Source: Nymphaea colorata
Taxonomy: Eukaryota > Streptophyta > Magnoliopsida > Nymphaeales > Nymphaeaceae
Length of the DNA stretch: 64,000 nt
Direction: 5' to 3'
Assembly (NCBI RefSeq): GCF_008831285.2
Contig: NC_045139.1
Coordinates: forward strand, 16,784,354-16,848,353
In this document: positions 45,201 through 55,368 of the stretch, one piece after another
Numbering within the stretch: position 1 is the first letter of the stretch
Layout: each line of letters starts with the position of its first letter
The notes under the pieces: model-generated
Told to the model about the DNA's origin: nothing
Database searches by the model: none
The model's input: only the letters and a program-made list of their open reading frames with translations
Position numbers and translations under genes: made by a program

Positions 45201-47057
45201 TGTTTGGGTCCTGGGTCCTGGGTCCTAGACTCCTGGGTTTCAGACACATGATCCTTTGTTTGCAAGTCAGATTCATGGATTCGGAGATAATGGGATCTTA
45301 AATCCATGGTTCTGAAGTCTGCAATTTGCTAGAACCATGGATTTAAGGCGGGCTTCATATTAGATCAGACCCTCGATCCTAAGTTTTTATTTTTACTTGT
45401 CGCTAGTTTTATATACTTCAAACATTGGAGAGCTTCTAGCTGTTAAATATATTTCTATTTTCGGTTGTAACTTGTAAGTTGTAACTTTCTGGCATCTTTA
45501 TCTTACATGATATAATTGGTGCTGTCATTCATTCATGGACTGTTAAAATACAATCTGTTTTAGAAGGCAGTTTTGCTTTGTTTTAATGTATGACTTACCA
45601 AAGGTTCATCTGGAAATTCAATTGATTTGGCTGGTTCATGGATTATATTGTCGTTGCGTAGTTCTCTTGATTTGCTGATTTATTGTGGCGTTTACATCAA
45701 ACTGTTTTCTTCACAGGAAATAGTTCTTTCAGCTTTGGAAACTGCAGGCCTTTTCACAACTGGCGGACTGAACAAGGACAAGGTAAATTTGGCACAAGGT
45801 GTTTTAGAAGATTGTGTCTACTTACATGTCATGCAAATTTGGGTGTTAGAATCCTGGTGATTTAAGGACTTTAACACAATAAAATTATCCTAGGTGTTTG
45901 TGATTACGTATCTAGCCTTTGTTATCTGCGCAATTTCCAGATTTTGCGTTTAAGTCTCGAACAGGGCAAACTATTTCAAGGGCTACCCTGGTCCAGAGTG
46001 AGAGCAACAAGAGACAGAAACAGGCACCTGGCATTTAGACTGGGCCACCAAGGACATTGTCTGCGTGGCATGGCAGCATGTCATGATTCTAGTGGTTTAA
46101 TGGCTTAACCTTGTACGCTAATCACCCTAGGGCTTTTTTACATTATTAAGTACCTAATTCGAAATGTCTTACTCGGTTGAACAGTTGAATCCACTTTAGC
46201 CATGTCATGTTCTTCGAAGTCCACATAAGTTATTAATTATTTAAAGCTGCTTGTTGCAGTTATACTTAACTTTAATTTCAAAGCTTATGTAGCCATGCTT
46301 CGGTTTTATCTTTTTTGAGCTGGGTTCCTTGAAGAGTCAAAATGTTGATGTTGGAAAATTTTAAGTTACACACTGCACCTGTGCACAGTTATTTGCCTTG
46401 TCAACGACCTAACAATCAAAATACAAACAGAAGAACCTGGTACAATGGCTAATTTTGTTAGTTTCAGAAGTAACAGAAAAGAAAAGGGCACCTGGGCTGG
46501 CAGCTTTTAGTGAAATTGATGATCAACATTGGATATATTTGCAGGTTTTGTTTTGTAGCACAGAAAATGGTAGAACATCCTTTGTTAGACAGCTTGAGCC
46601 AGATTGGCATGTTGATTCAAGTTCAGAGATAGTCTCTCAGCTTGCTGTAAGATTCTGGTGCTCTTTCGTCATATAAGTTTCCTATTTCCCTGTATTCGTT
46701 AGCTGTATTAACAACGATCCTCTCTACTGGAGAACCACCAGCGGTTCTATCAAAATTGAATGGTGCTCAAATGGAGGTGCTGAAGCTAGCACACCACGTC
46801 AACCTCAATTTTTGTGCATCATCCGATTTTGATCTTTACCAGCAGAATTTACCTTCGTTATAGAAGGATCCTTTTCCTTTCTATTTTTCTGTCTTTCAAT
46901 TGAAATCTTACCAACTGTTTTTTGGCTGCTGTGGCTGCACCAGCGATTCATAAGGAACCAACTTCATGTTTCCCCGGCTGGATCAAGCTACATGGCGCCA
47001 AACATTTTCAGCTCAATTAGTTTAGAGCAGTATTTCTCAATCATGGACCAAAATTGA
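39212..47057 (+). CDS. PEX22: Peroxisome biogenesis protein 22 (PEX22), eight exons, complete
   Basis: PEX22 anchors the ubiquitin-conjugating enzyme PEX4 to the peroxisome membrane, where it recycles the import receptor PEX5. The exons are 39212-39319, 41727-41957, 42040-42090, 43424-43480, 43557-43658, 45717-45782, 46545-46646 and 46944-47057 (stop TGA); all join in frame with GT-AG introns to 276 aa, close to the usual plant length of about 280. Residues about 40-56 (SIGALAGLAIAIVFTWKFL) form the single membrane segment, followed by a basic RHRRRQQKRR stretch. The cytosolic PEX4-binding domain contains MTCQLLGVILEERTPEELQ, ATVRPSVVEVLLAIAKYCDL, VLFCSTENGRTSFVRQLEPD and IVSQLARFIRNQLHV. Exon 3 begins at a tandem TAGCAG acceptor, so one Gln may be included or skipped. 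Intron 5 (2.1 kb) contains an 879-bp TIR element, and intron 3 a 148-bp tandem duplication. The start Met begins MASDSLINQIHHLF, as in homologues. Confidence 0.93.
42037..42042 (+). promoter_or_regulatory. NAGNAG tandem splice acceptor of PEX22 exon 3
   Basis: The acceptor reads TTTCTTTAGCAG|CTG. Splicing after TAG adds CAG (Gln) to the product; splicing after CAG does not. Both keep the frame (…HPPMK-(Q)-LSLGQIV…). Confidence 0.75.
42323..42617. repeat. Tandem duplication of about 148 bp in PEX22 intron 3
   Basis: Copy 1 (42323-42470) and copy 2 (42471-42617) both run from GAC(G/A)TTATTAGCT to CTGTCACATGGGTT, with about ten differences including small indels. Confidence 0.93.
42816..42885. 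repeat. 35-bp tandem duplication in PEX22 intron 3
   Basis: The unit starting GCCCAAAAGCTGAGAAGCAT occurs at 42816 and 42851, with one mismatch near the end. Confidence 0.93.
43705..44583. mobile_element. 879-bp non-autonomous TIR element in PEX22 intron 5
   Basis: The element starts CTATGTCACCGCGGTA and ends TACCGCGGTGACATAG, a perfect 16-bp terminal inverted repeat. The octamer CTTCTGAC flanks it on both sides (43697-43704 and 44584-44591), a perfect target-site duplication. Both ends carry clusters of GTACCGGTACGG-type words, so the sub-terminal regions also fold back. Inside lies a GC-rich CT-biased 55-bp minisatellite (44077-44286). Open frames up to 200 codons exist on both strands but arise from the biased composition; no transposase is seen. 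The 8-bp duplication suggests a hAT-like origin, but the terminus does not fit the usual C/TA start of hAT ends, so the superfamily is open. Confidence 0.9.
44077..44286. repeat. 55-bp minisatellite, four copies, inside the TIR element
   Basis: Units start ACGCAGCTGCCCTGTCTCCC at 44077, 44132 and 44187; the fourth, at 44242, lacks about 12 internal bases. The unit is strongly pyrimidine-biased on the plus strand. Confidence 0.95.
45185..45390. repeat. Candidate MITE relic with CCATGGATTTAAG words in PEX22 intron 5
   Basis: It contains three copies of GGGTCCT near 45207-45228, 'atcttaaatccatggttc' and 'gaaccatggatttaagg' in opposed orientation, so the centre is a potential hairpin. The words are shared with 3930-4100 and 10808-11095. 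Confidence 0.4.
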
Positions 47058-50000
47058 GTAGTTTGTGACTGGATAATTTTGTATTAGCCATGTAATCCTT
47101 GAGTTGACTTTGAGGCCCATGTTCATATGTATGCACTTGGATGTGGACTCTTGTACTCCCATGTAAGCTAGAGAAAGCTCATCTGTAAAATAGTGTGCAA
47201 ATTCGTTGGTCCTTTTACCTTCAACTCTGGATTTACCTAATGCTAGATCCTGAGCAGCCCGGTCATTTACTTCTTTCTTGTCAAGGACTAACCAAGACAT
47301 CCTTCATGTGGTAACTACGATTCTTAGTGAAAGTCACTGCCCTGTAACTAAAATAAGGTTTTCCATGCACGCATCAGTTTAGTTTGCCTTATATACAAAT
47401 ACCTTCTGCTTTTCCTTGGGACTACATCTTGTACGATCAGCTGTGGTTCAGGTCCTATATATGTTTTTTTCTTTAGATATTAAAAGAAATTTGTCTTTGC
47501 CGTCTTATTGAATAAGGGAGAAGTGCTGGCTGAATCCGTCAGTGCAAGCAATTCAAGTTGGAGTATCGGCCGATATTTGAGGTGACCGGTTCTACTGGCC
47601 ATTGTCTTCAGTATGCCTATGTTTTTGTTTTTTTTGGGTGAATAGGGCTGTTGTTTTTAGTGCGTCTGGGCCTGAATTAGTAACTTCAAAATATTTTTTT
47701 GCTTAAACATTAAAAAAAAATTGTTGTTTTATTAAATCAGAGGCTGATACTGAGTCACCCAACTCGGCCGATACAGCCAGCATATCAGCTGATACCTTGA
47801 GCGAACTTCCTTGGTCCCTTCATCGCTTCGACGGGACGATGAGACGCCAATATTATTGACTACTGTCACCTGCACGTGTTTGTGGTAAAGGACCAACGCA
47901 AGCTTGTTTGGGTTTTACTGACAGCGTTGATACGGGTTTTACTGACGGCCTTTAAGCTTACCGATCTTTTTTTTTTTTTCCTTCCTTGAAAAAGGTTCCA
48001 GACAGAATGTTTCATCACAATTATAGGAGAGATGAAGTCTCTCTGTTTCCTTTTGCTTTATAAGGATCCAAAACTGAGTTTGCATATACTGATGAGATAA
48101 GCAGCCGTCGGGTCTGTTGCCTGCCTAATCAGCTGTGCTATGACCTCTCGATTGAGTTTTTTCTTGAAGAGTAATCTTAATGATTCTTCTCCATCGGGCA
48201 TTCATGCTGCAATGAGGCTGTTATGTGTGTTGAACTAGTAGCATATAGATGTGTGCGATAGTTGCATATTCTAATTCGAATAGTCAGACCATATCTGAAT
48301 CTGATCCAGTATTCGACTTTGATGTCAGATTTGGAATACGGCAACCGATCTTTATTCTGACCAACTCATTTCTGGTCTACAATCAGGCTATTCTACAGAT
48401 GTAAATGCAGTATCGAAGAAGCATACTCTACATGGATGTCCGACCGGTGTTCTCGTCCGCAGTTTCGAATAAAGATCTAAGTTCTTGAAAAAAAATCATG
48501 GGAACGTAACCGAGATACAAATTAACGAAGGCATCTTGAAATATAAATAATCTGCAATATGAAAATCAAAACATGTTCCAACAACTTTTACCTATCTTTG
48601 CTACACAACCAAAAGCCGAGCGTATATTTAAAAACTTTCATCCAGTTTATATGTAAAATACGAAAAACATGCACAATTTTTTTTCTTCCGTTTGACCATT
48701 TTTGTTACATGTAACCTAAGCTGTTAAATGAAAAAAACAAGAATCGTTCTCTCGTCTATATGATTTTTACATGGAAAATTGTTAATAACTTGTCAATCTG
48801 TGTTTTGTACTAAAATACGATACTTTCAGAAGTTTGGCAAGGATATTAATAATATCGCGGACTGGACCTGCTTTGGTGATTGACATTGGCAATTCTCGTA
48901 TCGCATCCGAAAGTACCGCCATTTGTTCTGCGGAATTATGACATTTTTTACTTTCTCTCGTTGATGGCGCTTGGCGCGCCCCTGCTCGTGTTCCTCCGCG
49001 TTCGAGTGTATAAAATCAGAAGTGCACGTGTCTTGCGCCTAAGAATTCAATAACGCCGTTGATGCCTTACTGAACATCCACAGATGCATGTCGTCGGGTG
49101 AAATTAGATAGCTTCTTGTTCTTTTGAGGAATGAATCCTTTCTTTTGAGTGCTTTAATTTCATGAGCTTTTCTGTAATGCTGTAATAATGGATTGCGGTG
49201 GCTCAAACTGGTGCTTGCTCCTTTTGGGCTAGAGTCGTTTTGGGTACTCGACAGGAAAGAGAGCAGTCTACTGAAATCAACTTGTTTTAGGTTGGAAGAA
49301 CGATAGTTGTTCTCGTATTTGAAATTTGTATGCTTGTTCTAAAGGATTGCTTGTTGATTCCTTTTGATTGTTCAATTTTTATTGGTGTTCATGCACAGAA
49401 AGTTCATCTTTCGAGATTCTTTGATATGTTCGATTGAAATTTCTTTTGCCTCTTGTTTAGTATATGCATGTGGCTTGTTTTGATAAAAACTACTTTTATA
49501 TGTGTGATTGAGAACGAAAAAATTAAGACCGCTCCTTTTGCGTCTTTCTTGGCAAACTGTAGGCTTCTGTTCAATGCCCTCTTTCCTAAAGTTGTCCAAT
49601 TTCATTATCGAAATCAAGAGGCTTGAATTTCGTGGCATTTAGACAGATTATGTTGTTCAGTATAACGCTGGAGAAATTTATTGATTATTTTGAAGGCTCA
49701 ATTCCATAATTGAGAATGCTTTACGTATGTACTCCATTCCCCAATGTTACTTGAAAATAGCTGGACCAAGTTATTCTCAGGTTGGAAAACATTGACCATG
49801 CTGTTTGCACATGATCACTTCTCACTAAAAGGTAAACAAATTGAAATAGAAGGCAGGTTCTTAGGTGTTCAACTGTTATGAATCAGGTTTTGGATGTCGT
49901 ATCAAGCTCATAGATGTTTTGGACTTTCTGTCACCAAGATCCATTGAAAATTTGATGCTTAATGAGGCTTAAAGAAACCCTATTCAGGGATCCACTGGAG

Positions 50001-52484
50001 GGGTCATTCTGAGGCTTATCTAGGAACTTGTTTGAACTCTGATCCAGTTTTGAAAGACTATGAAAGTTGAAATAGTTTGGTTAAAAATAGTTGGGGTAGT
50101 AAATCTGTGTGCATATGAAATATGATTTACAAATATAATTGTCTTGTGAAACTAGTGTTTCATGAACTAGTACTTTTCTCTTGTACCTAAACCTTGTCGC
50201 AGAGAAAGTTTTCTCTTTAGTCAAAAAGCTAATTCTGGTTGAACCTTAAGTACACACCTGTGATTTTATTAATGTCTTTGAGTTTTCAAGTGCTTTATTT
50301 GTAACCAACATTCACCAACTATTAGCCACATATATGAGTATTACTATAATTAAATGCTACCAACAGTAAATGAATTGGTTGGTACATCATATTTCACATG
50401 CATAATTTTGCATTTATCATGCAAACTTATTAAGCCATCTACTTCTGCTCAATTATTTAGACTTCTAGGGCTATCTGAATGAGAAAATATTTGTCGCATG
50501 AAAGCTTTCAAATATTGAAGGTATTACCTATTATGAAGTATTTTCTCTAGTTACGGTACAAACTTTTCTTTGTTGCATTAATAAATTAGCATGAAATAAA
50601 ACTTGGGCTGATGGATGTGAAAATTTGTTTTTTTTGTTTTTCATAATGATTTGGAAACAATTATTTATATGAACCAACCAGAAGGACTTAATGAAAAGGA
50701 TTGCAAGAACTATATCTGCAAAAGAAAAAGTCATCATATATAGCCTGGCAATCTTGGAGGCAGTGGTATAAAAGGTTGTAGACTTGCATTGTTGAACATG
50801 GCTATTTATGTAGGTAATATCTTTTTTTTTTGTGCTTATTATAAATGTGTTAATGACTACATAATTGTATTAGCACTTTATGTTGACGGATTGATTGTCA
50901 AGTTGTCAATTCTACGTGAATGATCTTGGTGCTGCAAAGAAGGAATTAAGAAATGACCAATATGTAAGAATGTGAAGAGAGAGGACTTCTAAATTTTGAA
51001 AAGGTCTTTCTGCAGCAACAGTTTATTATTTATTATATACAATGGTGTACATTGTCGTAATCACATATTTAATAAGTAAAAGTTGTAAAACATTCCATGA
51101 TTTTAAGCTTTAATGAGAAAACTTGGCATTTCTCAAAAATATATAGTTATCCGTCATGATAGTGGTAGTAAACAAAAAGTATAGCAATAGTTGAAGCTCT
51201 GAAAAAAGCTGGATCTGGTTAGCAGATTTAGTAAGTGAACCTCGCATTTCTCAAGATTGTGAAGTCATATATTATGGTAACAAGTAACAACAATGGTATG
51301 GAGTAGGATCCAATTAAGGCATTGACAAAGCTGGGAAACTGTTAATTTGTCTCAGTAGGCTCCCATTTCTCATTACAAGGAGTACCATAATAGAAGTTCA
51401 AATACATAACTAGGGATTGTTGGGCAACTGGAATTGACATCGTAATTGTGAATTATGAGTGTCAGGTATGACTTACCAACCAATTCATTTATCGATGATA
51501 AGTAAACAAAAAAGTTTGAATTTATTATGGTAAAACATACGTGTGTGGATACTAGTTCGGAAATCTTGTCAATAACTAAGACTCTTGCAATCTCAAAGAT
51601 ATCAATGGAACCAGAGGAATTAGTCTGCCTGCTGGTTAAGTGAGCAAAAGCTTCTTGATCCCTTGGAGGATATAGGGCTTTGGCAGGGTGAGTTCAAAAT
51701 ATTTGAGCGATGAGAGTTTAGGTGGAACTGAAGATTATCTATGTCAACTGTCAAGTTCATCCTAATTATTGAATTCAAGTGCGATTGTTCCTTCTGTACT
51801 GATAATGCCTTGGGACACCTGCACAATTATATATCATTATAAAATCATATTGGTCCTCTTGTGAACATATGCTATAAAAGCTTGTTAATCATGTGTATAT
51901 GCTTTAATTGTATTATTTTGCATTTGCTTTGCTATAATTGTTATAACCTTATATTCTTGTAAAAAGCTTAGTTATGTAGCATCATATTCACAAGGTGATG
52001 TCTAATTGCTTGTAGTATTTCTCACGATTTTTTTCTCTTTTAGCATGTAAATTAATTTAGTATACTATATCCTCTTCCATTTATTATTTTTTGATGCTTG
52101 GGATTTGGATTCATATACCTGATTGTTATAGGGTTATGAGAGTTTCTGTATATCTTTTATGGACTTCATTTTGATAAAGTTTTGGTAAATCCTATCAAAG
52201 TTTTTATTGTAAAGGAAGGAAAAGGTCCCACTGGTTACTTTCTTCTTTTTATTTATATCATGCCATCAATCTGCTCTTGTCACCCATGCAGATGAATCTG
52301 TACTTGTACTTGCCATTTGATTTCAGACTTGAGCAAGGCATAAAAACAACAGAAGCAAGACTACTGCTGAAGTTCATGTGACGTGTCTGTTGGAATGGTT
52401 TGGAAAATCAGGAGTGCTGCACAGGTTTCTTGTATCTGGAACACCCTGAATAGTAAGTCCTGAAAGGTCATCTTCAAGACGCAC
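47058..52484. other. Spacer and probable promoter/leader region of the 305-aa protein gene
   Basis: The first few hundred bases should hold the PEX22 3' UTR. A TE-like stretch at 47520-47870 has 'tatcggccgatat' and 'ctcggccgatac' words. A GC-richer patch (48960-49110) with a TATA-like TATAAAA at 49009 could be the promoter of the downstream gene. The AT-rich stretch after it to about 52326 shows no coding signal and could be a leader intron ending at GATTTCAG. Confidence 0.4.
49009..49015 (+). promoter_or_regulatory. Possible TATA box
   Basis: TATAAAA lies within a local GC-rich patch (GGCGCTTGGCGCGCCCCTG about 30 bp upstream), which stands out from the AT-rich surroundings. It would drive the + strand gene at 52485 only through a leader of several kb with an intron. 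This is inference. Confidence 0.3.
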
Positions 52485-54135
52485 ATGGATTCTGATGTTG
52501 AAGACATCAGAAATAAAGGTACCATGGAAAGGAAACGGTGTTTGCCTCCATGGATGCTGGGGATAACAGCTGCAGGCAAAGAAAAAACCTCTATGATAGC
52601 AGCTGGGGATGACATCAACGTATCTGTTGGTGATGAACAGCTCCAGCAAGTTGAGCAATCTGAGCATGTCTCAGGTGGCACAAAGAAAAATCTGGTATTA
52701 CCTCCTGTCAAAGATGCAAATGGAAATACAGTCAAAAGAATAAGGAAATCGAGCAAGAGAATTATTGAAAATGAAAATGTAGTTCAGCAACATGAGGATG
52801 TGCATGAAAGAAAGAAGAAACGCGAGAGTGTGATCACAGGAGAAGAGAACAATGCTCAAAACTTGAAGAGGAGATCGAAGACATATGGTTGTAGCGGCTT
52901 AGATAGTTCTGCAAGGCTTCCTTCATCTCAAAGTTGTAGCAGTGACGTAGAGTTGTCTTTGGATGATCTGGTGACCATTGCTGAAGAGGTATACCAACAA
53001 CTTGATTCAGAACTAGTTTATGAACTTTTAGAAAGCTTATAGATTCTTTTGTGTATTTGTATGCACACACACAGAGAGATGTGCATACGCAGGCAGCAAG
53101 AATTATGTTATATGTGTGCACATGAATGTGCATCTATGTATGTGTACTGTGTACATATGCCTTGTATGCATGTGTTTGTGCAGTTGAACCTTTTGGTGTA
53201 ACTTCAGTCACATGCTTAATGGGGAAGCTAGGCAAGGATATCTTGGTGTCGCATCCTATCATATGCAGGTATGTGTCCTGCATAATTGGAAAAGATTAGT
53301 TGAACATGGACATCAGATGTGCAAGACTAAGCATTAGAATCAATAGAAAACTGTCTAGAGATTAGCCTGTGTAACTCATGTATAATAAAGCAAACTGAGG
53401 CATGAGAAGCTTGTGGAGAGGATAGGATATGGTGAAAAATCATGGAAAGGCAATAAATCTGATTAACCAAAAAAAGATCTATAAATATGGTTAGGATTAC
53501 AGAAATGATGCTATGCTTGCCACATTCAGGATGTGGTATGGCATGTCCCTCATTCACTGTGGATATATTGCACAAAATCCAAAATTGTGAAGTAGCACTC
53601 AAAAGTTCTATTCCCCTATACCTCTACGAAGTAGTTCAGTAGACACTCATCTCTTGTAGTGTTCTATAGCTGTATTAGAAAATTACTACTTTTGTAGGTA
53701 TACTAAGTCAACTTTCTGCAGTATGTCAGGGAGGAAGCTGAGAAGGATGGTGAGAAAGAGGCAGGAAATGGGCTTCCATCCAAAAGTTCATCAAGCCAAT
53801 TGATCTCCAGACATGTGACGAAATCAGAGGCAGGTCACATTGGCATGGATTTTATTAAGAAAAGAAGCATAGTGAATGATGGTCTGCCAATAGAAAATAT
53901 GCAATGTACTGCTCCAGTAATAACTGGCAACGCTGCTGAGGACATGTTAAATATTTTCTTGGGTCCTGCAGTTTGGAAGCCTCGGGAGCACAAGAAGCTA
54001 GAACTTGCGGAGTACATACTACAGAGCCATAAGCTCAGCGAAAATCTGAACAAGGGAACCGTTGAGGGTGAAGAGGCTCCTGTAATGAAAAAGAAGGGCA
54101 GTCTTAAAGAAAAGATAGCCATGTTTCTGGATTGA
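52485..54135 (+). CDS. Uncharacterised plant protein, two exons, 305 aa
   Basis: Exon 1 is 52485-52988 and exon 2 is 53722-54135 (stop TGA); the junction GAAGAG|TATGTCAGG keeps the frame and both splice sites are canonical. I do not recognise a named domain. Visible features: an N-terminal KRCLPPWMLG motif (18-26, PPWML at 21-25); basic clusters KRIRKSSKR (84-92), ERKKKRE (108-114) and LKRRSK (127-132) that look like nuclear localisation signals; an acidic/serine patch with SLDDLVTIAEEYVREEAEKD across the junction; and a conserved-looking C-terminal block EDMLNIFLGPAVWKP (241-255) followed by KKLELAEYIL and a lysine-rich end. Composition suggests a nuclear, mostly disordered protein. The start is supported by the PPWML motif close after it. 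The leader contains an ATGTGA minimal uORF at 52375 and a 22-codon uORF at 52395. Function unknown. Confidence 0.8.
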
Positions 54136-55368
54136 TGATTGATGTCTTGCACAAAAAATGTCTAGAAAATTTTCTGTACGGTGATAGTTTGGTCTGTAAC
54201 TATGATGCATTATGCATGTGCTGACTATAGTCAGTCATAGTTTTGGATGTTTCAAGAAAATGTGCAAGTCGAGTGCTAGTTGTGAAGAGCCTGCCAGATT
54301 TGCCAGTTAGTACTTATTTTTGTATTAAGATCTGGTTGAGGCAGTCGCTTTTGTTTTTCCTTTTATTGGCGGAGCAATGAATATATCATATTGTATTAGA
54401 AGGTAGGGAGGCATTTAGTTATCTTGTTTAAGAAACTAATGAATTAATGACTTTCATACCAGGGATTGTGTTTGAAACAAAGATTATTAGAACTGTAATT
54501 ACTTCCCCCCACCCATTTGCCGTAAAAAACCCATTCAGTTATAACAGTAAGCAACAGTTATTGAGAGATACATGGTAAAACGGTTAGAATTTTGCCGTTT
54601 CTTCTTCAGGAGATCGTCTGCATTACCATGGTTCAAATTTCAGATGGTATGACTTGAAGTACTTTGTGCTAGTTAATACTGATTTTTCCCTTCACGAAAC
54701 ATGGCTGGAGTAAGATATACTGCAAATCAATTGGAAGAATGTTAACGCACGTATCACACCAACCTATTTTGCATCAGTCATCACTAGAATGTGATGCTTT
54801 AGTCTATCTGCGATTTACATCATTGCTGGCCTGGCAAGGGAAATATGGGACAATCGGTGTATGCTGGCGTACGTGCGCATGATTGTGCATATACTTGATC
54901 CACATCTCTCTTATTAATAATTTATGGTTCTGTTGGCAAGATCCTCCCGTGAAATATTCTTGCGTGAACCCCGTGAATGTTGGTGTAAGAAAGAACTTAC
55001 TATTTGCTTTTGACAAAGTAATTGAAAAGCTTGTCTTGCCAGTCTTCTTTTGTTTCCCATTTATGATAGGCAGTTGAATACTCCTCTCTTTCTCTCGCTC
55101 TCTCTGGTTTGAACATCCTATATTCGTCTAACGGTAGGAGTAAAATGATGGCCAAGCCACTGTATGAGCAAATAATGGACCAGTTCACCATTATGACATT
55201 TTAGAGCTTAATTGGTGTAACATCTTACTCTCTCCCTCGCTCTGGTTTGGACATCCTTGTTCTGTTTACTATGGAGATACTACTATACGAGTAAAGTGAT
55301 TGGCCAGCCACCTTTATGAACTTTCACATTTTAATTGCTGTAACATTTTTACTTGCATAAATTGATAG
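54136..55368. other. Spacer between convergent gene ends
   Basis: It contains the 3' UTRs of the 305-aa protein gene (+) and of GA2ox (-). I see no further gene; short open frames lack support. Confidence 0.5.
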
